DNA of 64,000 bases, from NCBI RefSeq assembly GCF_015689175.1, contig NZ_CP065047.1, forward strand, positions 1,178,001 to 1,242,000, read 5' to 3'. Positions 56,951 through 64,000 of this stretch are shown piece after piece. The notes below the pieces were generated by a model. It was not told the DNA's origin, did not search any database, and saw only the letters and a list, made by a program, of their open reading frames with translations. Made by a program: the position numbers and the translations under genes. How positions within the stretch are numbered: position 1 is the stretch's first letter; every line of letters starts with the position of its first letter. The DNA is from Mycobacterium kubicae (lineage in GTDB: Bacteria > Actinomycetota > Actinomycetes > Mycobacteriales > Mycobacteriaceae).

Positions 56951-57188
56951 GACAAGTCCCCCGCCGCCGTTTCTTGACTTGTATAAGTGTGCTTCGCGAG
57001 CAGTGACGGCGACAGGCCTGCCAGGTTAAGAATGTGTTTTTCAGATAAAAAATGTTCGCACTGGCGCTAGGTTGGTCCTCCGACTTGTGCGCTCGTCGCG
57101 CCGTGCGACCGGATCCCGGTGACGACACCCACTACCGGGGCGGTCTGCGAGCAGGCTGGTGGCGCCGCAACGCCAGCGCAATTCACCT

Positions 57189-57632
57189 TCACCACGCGGG
57201 GCGGCGCCAGGAAATCGGCGCGCAGGCGGCGGGCCGGCTTCGATACGGAACCAGCTCAGTGCCGGACACCGCAAACGCGGTGTTGCCGATGGTAACGATG
57301 TCGCCATTGCGCAACAGTGCCCGACCGACCCGCGAGCCGTTGACGAAAGTGCCGTTGCGGCTGTTTATGTCGCGGATCTCAACACCTGCCGACGTGGACA
57401 CCAGGATCGCGTGTACGCGCGATACCAACCCGTCATCCAAGACGATGTCGTTAGTGCTGGAGCGACCGACCGTCGCCCTGACTCGCGGGCGCATCGGCCG
57501 ATCAGTGTGCGTACCCGGGGGCGGCGCGGCGAATGGCGTTGTGCTGGCGGCCCAGTCGTCTGTGCATGTTCCAGTTGGTATCCGCTCGCGGTTGCCCCAC
57601 TCTCCATACCGAGCGGCTCTGATATCGGCCAT
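57189..57632 (-). CDS. FHA-domain protein
   Basis: 147 residues. The ~45-residue Pro/Thr-rich N-terminus is unstructured. A single forkhead-associated domain spans ~50-125, with all phosphothreonine-binding positions: Gly56-Arg57-Ser58 (VGRSSTND), Ser71 and His74 (SRVHA), and Asn93-Gly94 (SRNGTF). It should read Thr-phosphorylated partners of Ser/Thr kinases. ATG 57632, 23 bases from a direct-repeat box shared with the HlyIII/response-regulator promoter. Located directly downstream of the sensor kinase on the same strand (60-base gap). Partner unknown. Confidence 0.88.
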   Translation of the reverse strand: MADIRAARYGEWGNRERIPTGTCTDDWAASTTPFAAPPPGTHTDRPMRPRVRATVGRSSTNDIVLDDGLVSRVHAILVSTSAGVEIRDINSRNGTFVNGSRVGRALLRNGDIVTIGNTAFAVSGTELVPYRSRPAACAPISWRRPAW

Positions 57633-57654
57633 GGAACCAGCCTCGTCATCGATG

Positions 57655-57672
57655 GCTGTGGCGACGCTGAGA
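57655..57672 (-). promoter_or_regulatory. OmpR/PhoP-type direct-repeat box upstream of FHA gene
   Basis: On the minus strand: TCTCAGC-GTCG-CCACAGC, two 7-base repeats at an 11-base period, like the PhoP box TCACAGC-N4-TCACAGC. It ends 23 bases before the FHA ATG. The surrounding 49 bases match the region at 59998-60046 at about 40 positions. Confidence 0.65.
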
Positions 57673-57692
57673 AACGATTGCCGCTGCAGGGA

Positions 57693-59105
57693 TTACCCGG
57701 AGCCAGTGGGCAAGGTCACCGTGAACGCCGCGCCGCCGTGGCGCGCATCACCGACTGTGACGGTGCCGTGATGGGCGCGAACGACCTCGGCCACGATCGC
57801 CAACCCTAGACCAGATCCTCCCGAGGTCCGGGCGCGCGCGTGGTCGAGGCGGACGAACCGTTCGAAGATGCGAGCCCGCTCCTGCACCGGGATTCCGGGC
57901 CCGTCATCGGCGATCGTGACGACGGCGAGCCCGGCGTCATAACGGCAATCCAACTCAACCGCACTCAAAGCGTGCCGCGCCGCATTGTCGACGAGATTGC
58001 GGATCACCTGGGCCAGGGCGGCGCGGTCGCCGACGGCGCGGCACGCCTGGATGTGGCTGACGATGTGCAGCGATCCGACCGCCCTCAGCCGGCTCACTTC
58101 GGCCGACAGCAGGTCGTCGAGGTCGACGTCGTCCTGTCGCAAGTTCAGCGCATCCTCGTCCGAGCGTGCCAGCAGAAGCAGTTGTTCGATGAGTTGCTGC
58201 ATCCGGTGGGCTTCGGGCAGCAACGCTTCGTTGATCAACTCGCTGTCCATCAGTTCCGGGCGGCCCACCGCCATTTCGAGGGCGGTCGTGATGGTGGCCA
58301 GGGGGCTGCGCAATTCGTGCGAGGCGTCGCCGACGAGTCGGCGTTGCGCGTCACGCCCGCGTTCCAGGCGCGCCAGCATGGCGTTCATCGTGCTGGCTAG
58401 ATGGGCGATCTCGTCGCGGGTGGGCGGTACTGGCACGCGTTCTGCGAGGTCGGTGCTGGAGATGAGCGCCACCCGGGCCCGGATCGCCTCCACCGGTCCC
58501 AACGCGGCGCCCACCAACCGGTAGGTGCCGACCACCCCGAAGGCGATGATGACCGGAGCGCCGGCGGCCAGTAGGGCGGTGACCTCGCGCACCAGGTGTT
58601 CCACGTGTTCCTGGTCGGCGCCGACCAGCACGGTGACGGCCCCGCCGGGCAGGGAGACCTGCTGCGCCGTCATCCACAAGTCGTAGGTGTCGTGCGGCCC
58701 CTTGGCGCGCCCCACACTGCGTGCGTTCCCTGGGTCCAACGAAACGGTTTTCAGCGGTGTTGTGGGAGCTCCGGCCGAAGCGGCCAGCACTTTTCCGGTG
58801 TGGTCGACGATCTGGACGGCACCGATCTGGCTGTCGGTGGCCAACAGTGACGGGTTCAGGTCCCGTGGCGAATTGGCGTGCAGCTCTGCACTGATCTGCT
58901 CGGCGCGCGCCGCGGCAGCATGCTGAGCGCTGGATTGCAGCGATCGGTACAGCACCAGTGCCAGAACCCCGCAGCCGATGGCAAAACACGCCGTCATCAC
59001 CAGCGCGGCCGCGAGCGCCGAACGGGCCCGCACGTTGGCTCGCCTCGGGTTCAGCCGGCTGAGGATCGTGGCGCTTCGGACCGCCCTCAACGCGGAGGTC
59101 TTCAT
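57693..59105 (-). CDS. Sensor histidine kinase
   Basis: 470 residues from ATG 59105. TM1 is at ~29-53, an extracytoplasmic sensor domain of ~120 residues follows, then TM2 at ~175-196. A HAMP linker (~197-250, with LGPVEAIRARVALI and NAMLARLERG) leads to HisKA with phospho-acceptor His263 in GDASHELRSPLA. HATPase_c has the N box NLVDNAARHA, G1 DDGPGIP, F box FERFVRLD and G2 GGSGLGLAIV. It should sense an envelope signal and phosphorylate the OmpR-type regulator encoded at 60103. The start is 4 bases after the HlyIII stop, so kinase and HlyIII are translated from one message. Confidence 0.93.
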   Translation of the reverse strand: MKTSALRAVRSATILSRLNPRRANVRARSALAAALVMTACFAIGCGVLALVLYRSLQSSAQHAAAARAEQISAELHANSPRDLNPSLLATDSQIGAVQIVDHTGKVLAASAGAPTTPLKTVSLDPGNARSVGRAKGPHDTYDLWMTAQQVSLPGGAVTVLVGADQEHVEHLVREVTALLAAGAPVIIAFGVVGTYRLVGAALGPVEAIRARVALISSTDLAERVPVPPTRDEIAHLASTMNAMLARLERGRDAQRRLVGDASHELRSPLATITTALEMAVGRPELMDSELINEALLPEAHRMQQLIEQLLLLARSDEDALNLRQDDVDLDDLLSAEVSRLRAVGSLHIVSHIQACRAVGDRAALAQVIRNLVDNAARHALSAVELDCRYDAGLAVVTIADDGPGIPVQERARIFERFVRLDHARARTSGGSGLGLAIVAEVVRAHHGTVTVGDARHGGAAFTVTLPTGSG

Positions 59106-59109
59106 CGCA

Positions 59110-59847
59110 CTAAAAGACCACAAACCAGATGGCGACGTAGTGGCAGATAGCCGCGATGGCGGTGCACGCGTGGAAGAACTCGTGAAAGCCGAATGTCTTC
59201 GGCCACGGGTCCGGCCACTTCAATGCGTAGAGGACGGCGCCGACGCTGTACAAGATGCCGCCGACGAACAACAGCACCATCGCGGTAACCCCGGCGTTGT
59301 GCAGGATCGTCGAGGTGTACCACACTGCCACCCAACCCAGCAGCAGATAGAGCGGCACGCCCGCCCAGCGCGGCGCCGACGCCCAAAGCACATTCAGCAG
59401 GATCCCCGCCACCGCGCCGCCCCACACGACGGACAACACCACTCGCCCGGCATGAGGCGGCAGGGCCAACAGAGCGAACGGTGTGTAGCTGCCGGCGATG
59501 AACACGAATATCATCGAATGGTCAAGGCGCCGCATCCATTTCCGGGCGGTCGGCGATCTCCAATCGACGCGGTGGTAGGTCGCGCTGACGGCGAACAATG
59601 CCACCGTGGCCAAGGTATAGGCCAACGTGGCCAGCCCGGCTTCGGTGGATGCCGCCGCCCACGACACTGCGACCAGCGCAGCACCGGCTATAACTGCCGT
59701 GCCGGCCGAGTAGACGTGTATCCAGCCGCGCAAGCGTGGCTTGGCCAAGGCTTGGGCGGCGCCCTCGACCAGCTGCTGAATTGCATCGGCCGGGGTCGGT
59801 TGGTGATCGCGGACGGTAAAGCTGGAGGGTGCGTAGAGCTGGGTCAT
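59110..59847 (-). CDS. Hemolysin III / PAQR-like membrane protein
   Basis: 245 residues from ATG 59847, with AAAGG 9 bases upstream; the longer frame to 60798 is not supported. Seven hydrophobic segments are present. Metal-binding positions of the HlyIII/PAQR fold are visible: SATYHR near residue 90 and the C-terminal [17 protein letters not shown]. Members are zinc-dependent lipid hydrolase-like membrane proteins; bacterial roles are poorly known. It lies between a divergent response regulator and the histidine kinase, overlapping neither but coupled on both sides (2 and 4 bases). A sensory or lipid-modifying accessory role for the kinase is inference. Confidence 0.88.
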   Translation of the reverse strand: MTQLYAPSSFTVRDHQPTPADAIQQLVEGAAQALAKPRLRGWIHVYSAGTAVIAGAALVAVSWAAASTEAGLATLAYTLATVALFAVSATYHRVDWRSPTARKWMRRLDHSMIFVFIAGSYTPFALLALPPHAGRVVLSVVWGGAVAGILLNVLWASAPRWAGVPLYLLLGWVAVWYTSTILHNAGVTAMVLLFVGGILYSVGAVLYALKWPDPWPKTFGFHEFFHACTAIAAICHYVAIWFVVF

Positions 59848-59849
59848 CG

Positions 59850-60002
59850 TCAGGGTGCCTTTCGTAGCGCAGGAGTAGGAGCTGGGCCAACTACCGGCCG
59901 GGGCGGGGAAGCGCGAACACGTTGCGGCCGGCCGTTTTCCAGCTCCAGCGACACGATGACGATCGACCAGCGCGCTCCCGGACTCGCTTCGGTGTCGGCC
60001 AT
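59850..60002 (-). CDS. Possible 50-residue leader protein upstream of HlyIII gene
   Basis: ATG 60002 to TGA 59850 encodes [20 protein letters not shown] followed by a basic Pro-rich tail ending ALRKAP. Its start region is the homologue of the FHA gene's start region (both ATG GCC GA, both 23 bases from the repeat box), and its stop is 2 bases before the HlyIII ATG. This suggests a translated leader that couples HlyIII expression. No domain is recognised, and it could simply be 5' leader with a chance frame. Confidence 0.4.
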   Translation of the reverse strand: MADTEASPGARWSIVIVSLELENGRPQRVRASPPRPVVGPAPTPALRKAP

Positions 60003-60024
60003 GGAGCCAGAGTGGCCAATGGTG

Positions 60025-60042
60025 GCTGTGGGGACGCTGAGA
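60025..60042. promoter_or_regulatory. OmpR/PhoP-type direct-repeat box in HlyIII/response-regulator divergent promoter
   Basis: Minus strand: TCTCAGC-GTCC-CCACAGC, 17 of 18 bases identical to the FHA-gene box. It lies 61 bases before the response-regulator GTG (rightward) and 23 bases before the small leftward ATG. It is positioned to control both directions, including autoregulation of the response regulator. Confidence 0.7.
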
Positions 60043-60102
60043 ACCAATCGCGGCGCACGACTCTGCTTCACTGGACATCAACATCAGCTCGGAGGGGGCG
60101 TC

Positions 60103-60777
60103 GTGCGTGTGCTGCTGGTCGAGGACGAAGAACGACTCGCACAGACGGTGCGTCGGGGCCTGATCGCGGAAGGATTCGTCGTCGACGTCGAGCACGACGG
60201 TCGGAACGGATTGGCGGCCGTCTCGAGCGGCGAGTACGACGTGGTGGTGCTCGACATCATGCTGCCCGGGCTGAGTGGCTATCAGGTGCTGCGGGAGATG
60301 CGGGCCCGTTCGGTATGGACCCCGGTATTGATGCTGTCGGCCAAGGACGGCGAATACGATCTCGCCGACGCGTTCGACATCGGCGCCGACGACTACTTGA
60401 CCAAACCGTTCTCGTTCGTGGTGCTGGTGGCGCGGTTGCGGGCGTTGTTGCGCCGGGGCGCTCCGGAACGCCCCGCGGTGTTGACCGCGGGAACGTTGGC
60501 GTTGGATCCGGCACGGCGATTGGTGACCCGTGGCCAGACGGTGCTGTCCCTGACGCCGCGTGAATACGGAGTGCTGGAATTTTTGTTGCGGCACAAGGGC
60601 GATGTGGTCAGCAAGGCAGAGATTCTGCGGTCGGTGTGGGATTCGAATTATGACGGCGACGACAACGTTGTCGAGGTCTACATCGGCTATCTGCGGCGCA
60701 AAGTCGACGCCCCGTTCGGGGTGGCGACCATCGAGACGGTCCGCGGCGCCGGTTACCGGCTGCTCGCCGATACCTGA
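60103..60777 (+). CDS. OmpR/PhoB-family response regulator
   Basis: 224 residues from GTG 60103, with GGAGGGGG upstream. The receiver domain (~1-115) has acidic pocket Glu7-Asp8, phospho-acceptor Asp51 ([10 protein letters not shown]), Ser79 (MLSAKD) and Lys101 (YLTKPF). The C-terminal winged helix (~128-222) carries [33 protein letters not shown] and the [10 protein letters not shown] wing. Its natural partner is the kinase at 57693-59105, encoded divergently behind the HlyIII gene. The shared direct-repeat boxes are of the type bound by this family. The dnaE2 LexA box begins 14 bases after its stop. Confidence 0.94.
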   Translation: MRVLLVEDEERLAQTVRRGLIAEGFVVDVEHDGRNGLAAVSSGEYDVVVLDIMLPGLSGYQVLREMRARSVWTPVLMLSAKDGEYDLADAFDIGADDYLTKPFSFVVLVARLRALLRRGAPERPAVLTAGTLALDPARRLVTRGQTVLSLTPREYGVLEFLLRHKGDVVSKAEILRSVWDSNYDGDDNVVEVYIGYLRRKVDAPFGVATIETVRGAGYRLLADT

Positions 60778-60790
60778 CGACCTGGCCCTT

Positions 60791-60806
60791 TCGAACATAG
60801 GTTCGA
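60791..60806 (+). promoter_or_regulatory. Perfect SOS (LexA) box of dnaE2
   Basis: TCGAAC-ATAG-GTTCGA is an exact mycobacterial LexA site. It is centred ~20 bases before the dnaE2 GTG at 60819, so repression would cover the promoter and start. The short distance suggests a very short leader or leaderless message. Confidence 0.93.
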
Positions 60807-60818
60807 TACACTGTCGGT

Positions 60819-63800
60819 GTGGGCTGGGGAAACGGGCCGCCGAGCTGGGCGGAAATGGAGCGGCTGCTGGATGGCAAGCCGCGCCATGCCGGCGCGCCGG
60901 TCACACCGAAACCGGCTGACGAGGCACCGCTGTCCCACAAGCGCGGGTCGTATCAGCCGAGTCCGGAGAACCGGCGAGTCCGCTCGCGCGTTCCCTACGC
61001 CGAACTGCATGCGCATTCGGCATACAGCTTCCTCGACGGGGCCAGCACCCCGGAGGAGTTGGTCGAAGAAGCCGCCCGGCTCGATCTGCGCGCCCTTGCG
61101 CTCACCGACCACAACGGCCTGTACGGGGCGGTGCGCTTCGCCGAAGCGGCTCATGAACTCGGCATCCAGACCGTGTTCGGCGCCGAGCTGTCGCTGGGAT
61201 CCGAAGCCCGCACCGAGCAGCCCGATCCGCCCGGTCCACATCTGTTGGTGTTGGCTCGCGGCCCGGAAGGATACCGGCGGCTGTCGCGGCAACTGGCCGC
61301 CGCGCATCTGGCCGGCGGCGAGAAGGGCAAGCCGCGCTTCGACTTCGACACGCTGACCCAAGCCGCCGGCGGCCACTGGCACATCCTGACCGGATGCCGC
61401 AAAGGCCATGTGCGGCAAGCCTTTCACCAAGGTGGACCGGAGGCGGCGCGACGAGCGCTGGCCGATCTGGTGGATCGGTTCGGCGCCGGCCGGGTCAGCA
61501 TCGAGTTGACTCATCATGGTCACCCCCTCGACGACGAACACAACGCGGTGCTGGCCGAATTGGCGCCGCGCTTCGGGGTGGGCGTCGTGGCCACCACCGG
61601 GGCGCATTTCGCCCATCCGTCGCGGCGCCGGCTGGCCATGGCCATGGGCGCCATCCGGGCCCGGGAGTCGTTGGATTCCGCCGCCGGGTGGCTGGCTCCG
61701 CTGGGCGGCTCGCACCTGCGGTCCGGCGAGGAGATGGCGCGCCTGTTCGCCCAACGTCCTCAGGCGGTGACCGCCGCCGCCGAACTCGGGGAGCAGTGCG
61801 CGTTCGGGTTGGCGCTCATCGCGCCGCAGCTGCCGCCGTTCGACGTACCCGACGGGCACACCGAGGACAGCTGGTTGCGGTCGTTGGTGATGGCGGGTGC
61901 CCGCAACCGCTACGGGCCGCCCGAGCATGCTCCCCGTGCCTACGCCCAGATCGAGCACGAATTGAAAGTGATTGCCCAGCTGCAGTTCCCGGGTTACTTC
62001 CTGGTGGTGCACGATCTCACCCAGTTCTGCCGGAATAACAACATCCTGTGTCAGGGCAGGGGATCGGCGGCCAACTCCGCGGTCTGTTACGCCCTGGGCG
62101 TCACCGCGGTGGACCCGGTGGCCAACGATCTGTTGTTCGAACGGTTCTTGTCACCCGCGCGCGACGGGCCGCCCGACATCGACATGGACATCGAGTCCGA
62201 TCAGCGCGAGAAGGCCATTCAATACGTCTACGACAAATACGGCCGCGACTACGCCGCCCAGGTGGCCAATGTCATCACCTACCGCGGGCGCAGCGCGGTG
62301 CGCGACATGGCGCGTGCCCTGGGCTATTCGCAAGGCCAGCAGGACGCGTGGAGCAAGCAGATCAGTCACTGGAACGGGCTGGCCGACTCGCCCGACGTCG
62401 AGGGCATTCCCGATCAGGTGATCGACCTGGCCAACCAGATCCGCAACCTGCCCCGGCATATGGGCATCCACTCCGGCGGCATGGTGATCTGTGACCGCCC
62501 GATCGCCGACGTGTGCCCGGTGGAGTGGGCCCGCATGGAGAACCGCAGCGTCCTGCAGTGGGACAAAGACGACTGCGCGGCAATCGGTTTGGTGAAGTTC
62601 GACCTACTCGGACTGGGCATGCTCTCGGCGTTGCACTACGCCATCGACCTGGTGGCCGAGCACAAGGGCATCGAGGTGGACCTGGCCCGACTGGATCTGT
62701 CCGAGCCCGCGGTCTACGAAATGCTCTCCCGGGCCGACTCCGTCGGCGTCTTCCAGGTGGAGTCGCGGGCGCAGATGGCCACCTTGCCGCGGCTGCGGCC
62801 CCGGGTGTTCTACGACCTGGTGGTCGAGGTCGCGCTGATCCGCCCCGGGCCTATCCAGGGTGGGTCAGTGCACCCCTACATCCGGCGCCGCAACGGCCTG
62901 GACCCGGTGCTCTACGAACACCCCTCCATGGAACCGGCGCTGCGAAAGACGTTGGGTGTGCCGCTGTTTCAAGAACAACTGATGCAGTTGGCGGTCGACT
63001 GCGCCGGATTCTCCGCCGCCGAGGCCGACCAGTTGCGCCGGGCCATGGGATCCAAGCGCTCGACCGAGCGGATGCGGCGGCTGCGCGGGCGGTTCTACGA
63101 CGGCATGCGCGCGCTGCACGGCGTCGACGACGACATCATCGACGGCATCTACGAAAAGCTGGAAGCCTTCGCCAACTTCGGTTTCCCGGAGAGCCACGCG
63201 CTGTCCTTCGCCTCGCTGGTGTTCTACTCGTCCTGGTTCAAGCTGCACCACCCGGCGGCGTTCTGCGCCGCGCTGCTGCGCGCCCAGCCGATGGGCTTCT
63301 ACTCACCCCAGTCGCTGGTGGCCGATGCGCGCCGGCACGGCGTGGTGGTGCATGGTCCCGATGTCAACGTCAGCCTGGCGCACGCCACGTGTGAGAACGC
63401 GGGTATGGAGGTGCGCCTGGGACTCGGGGCCGTTCGCCATATCGGTGCGGACCTGGCCGAGAAGCTGGTCGAGGAGCGAAAAGCCAACGGCCCGTTCAGT
63501 TCTCTGCTGGACTTGACGACCCGGGTGCAGCTGAGTGTGCCGCAGACCGAGGCGCTGGCGACGGCCGGAGCGCTGGGTTGCTTCGGCATGTCCCGGCGCG
63601 AAGGGCTGTGGGCGGCCGGGGCGGCGGCCACCCAACGGCCGGACCGGTTGCCTGGGGTGGGCTCGTCGTCGCAGGCGCCGGCGTTGCCGGGAATGAGCGA
63701 TCTGGAACTGGCCGCCGCCGACGTCTGGGCCACCGGCATCTCCCCGGACAGCTACCCGACGCAGTTCCTGCGGGCCGACCTCGACGCGCTGGGGGTGATC

Positions 63801-64000
63801 CCGGCCGACAAGCTGTTGAGCGTGCCCGACGGTGACCGGGTGCTGATCGCCGGCGCCGTGACCCATCGGCAGCGACCGGGCACGGCCCAAGGGGTGACGT
63901 TCATCAATCTGGAAGACGAGACCGGAATGGTCAACGTGCTGTGCACGCCGGAGGTGTGGGCGCGGCATCGCAAACTGGCCAATTCGGCGGCGGCGATGCT
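60819..64000 (+). CDS. dnaE2: Error-prone DNA polymerase III alpha subunit DnaE2, 3' end outside window
   Basis: 1060 codons are visible of an expected ~1080-1090. GTG 60819 gives the family start [17 protein letters not shown]. The PHP domain (~65-300) begins [17 protein letters not shown]. The polymerase core has [17 protein letters not shown] and the catalytic aspartates in PPDIDMDIE (Asp453, Asp455); [12 protein letters not shown] and [22 protein letters not shown] follow. An OB-fold near the C-terminus starts [19 protein letters not shown]. DnaE2 performs damage-induced mutagenic translesion synthesis and needs ImuA' and ImuB, encoded 13-15 kb upstream. A perfect LexA box sits just before the start. 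No frameshift was seen. Confidence 0.96.
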   Translation, partial: MGWGNGPPSWAEMERLLDGKPRHAGAPVTPKPADEAPLSHKRGSYQPSPENRRVRSRVPYAELHAHSAYSFLDGASTPEELVEEAARLDLRALALTDHNGLYGAVRFAEAAHELGIQTVFGAELSLGSEARTEQPDPPGPHLLVLARGPEGYRRLSRQLAAAHLAGGEKGKPRFDFDTLTQAAGGHWHILTGCRKGHVRQAFHQGGPEAARRALADLVDRFGAGRVSIELTHHGHPLDDEHNAVLAELAPRFGVGVVATTGAHFAHPSRRRLAMAMGAIRARESLDSAAGWLAPLGGSHLRSGEEMARLFAQRPQAVTAAAELGEQCAFGLALIAPQLPPFDVPDGHTEDSWLRSLVMAGARNRYGPPEHAPRAYAQIEHELKVIAQLQFPGYFLVVHDLTQFCRNNNILCQGRGSAANSAVCYALGVTAVDPVANDLLFERFLSPARDGPPDIDMDIESDQREKAIQYVYDKYGRDYAAQVANVITYRGRSAVRDMARALGYSQGQQDAWSKQISHWNGLADSPDVEGIPDQVIDLANQIRNLPRHMGIHSGGMVICDRPIADVCPVEWARMENRSVLQWDKDDCAAIGLVKFDLLGLGMLSALHYAIDLVAEHKGIEVDLARLDLSEPAVYEMLSRADSVGVFQVESRAQMATLPRLRPRVFYDLVVEVALIRPGPIQGGSVHPYIRRRNGLDPVLYEHPSMEPALRKTLGVPLFQEQLMQLAVDCAGFSAAEADQLRRAMGSKRSTERMRRLRGRFYDGMRALHGVDDDIIDGIYEKLEAFANFGFPESHALSFASLVFYSSWFKLHHPAAFCAALLRAQPMGFYSPQSLVADARRHGVVVHGPDVNVSLAHATCENAGMEVRLGLGAVRHIGADLAEKLVEERKANGPFSSLLDLTTRVQLSVPQTEALATAGALGCFGMSRREGLWAAGAAATQRPDRLPGVGSSSQAPALPGMSDLELAAADVWATGISPDSYPTQFLRADLDALGVIPADKLLSVPDGDRVLIAGAVTHRQRPGTAQGVTFINLEDETGMVNVLCTPEVWARHRKLANSAAAM

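Noticed and set aside
58978..60102. N-terminal extension giving a 599-residue response regulator
   Set aside because: Antisense to the kinase and HlyIII genes; the receiver domain begins exactly at GTG 60103.
59848..60798. N-terminal extension giving a 562-residue HlyIII protein
   Set aside because: It runs antisense through the response regulator; the HlyIII domain begins at 59847.

Overview
The window is a high-GC mycobacterial chromosome segment. It carries WhiB3, SigD with its anti-sigma factor RsdA, GroEL1 with a His-rich tail, the ImuA'/ImuB/DnaE2 mutasome, F420-dependent oxidoreductases and mycobacterial SOS boxes. From memory, gene order follows Mycobacterium tuberculosis from Rv3439c down to Rv3370c, read in the opposite orientation. 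PE/PPE genes, IS elements and the tuberculosinol locus found in that interval of M. tuberculosis are missing, and several unrelated genes are present. This suggests a non-tuberculous Mycobacterium, probably a slow grower; the species cannot be fixed from the sequence.

Layout. 0-7.4 kb: end of an Ala/Pro-rich gene, a four-gene leftward operon, glmS and two tandem DUF4436 membrane proteins. 7.6-12.2 kb: an AsnO-like amidotransferase paired with an S9 peptidase, then a methyltransferase. 12.3-22.4 kb: nnr, gadB, alr, then a tightly overlapping run of alpha/beta hydrolase-tsaE-tsaB-rimI-(MIRU-like unit)-tsaD, followed by CIRCE-controlled groES-groEL1. 22.5-27.5 kb: accessory genes between groEL1 and whiB3 (methyltransferase, HabA/styrene-oxide-isomerase-like membrane protein, SnoaL protein, membrane adenylyl cyclase, SodC-like lipoprotein, F420 oxidoreductase, large palindrome). 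27.6-37.2 kb: whiB3, Rv3415c-like gene, sigD-rsdA, guaB2-guaB3-choD, and a TauD-type dioxygenase divergent from its TetR neighbour. 37.2-43 kb: GH65/HAD operon, then a MFS exporter with a decayed methyltransferase, divergent from an HxlR regulator. 43-53 kb: guaA, the SOS-controlled imuA'-imuB pair, iunH, acrA1, lpqD, htdY. 53-57 kb: amino-acid permease, otsB2, wax ester synthase. 57.2-60.8 kb: an accessory signalling cluster (FHA protein, histidine kinase, hemolysin-III protein, OmpR-type regulator). 60.8-64 kb: dnaE2, cut by the window end.

Functional links. Purine synthesis (guaB2, guaB3, guaA), t6A tRNA modification (tsaE/B/D), cell-wall precursors (glmS, alr) and chaperones form the conserved core. 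ImuA', ImuB and DnaE2 lie 13-15 kb apart, each group behind its own LexA box. The least explained system is the 57-61 kb cluster. There, two promoter regions share a direct-repeat operator at the same distance from an ATG, which suggests one response regulator controls both the FHA gene and the HlyIII-kinase operon. Coding density is very high, so most long antisense frames are GC-driven shadows. No tRNA, rRNA, CRISPR array, intact IS or prophage was seen.
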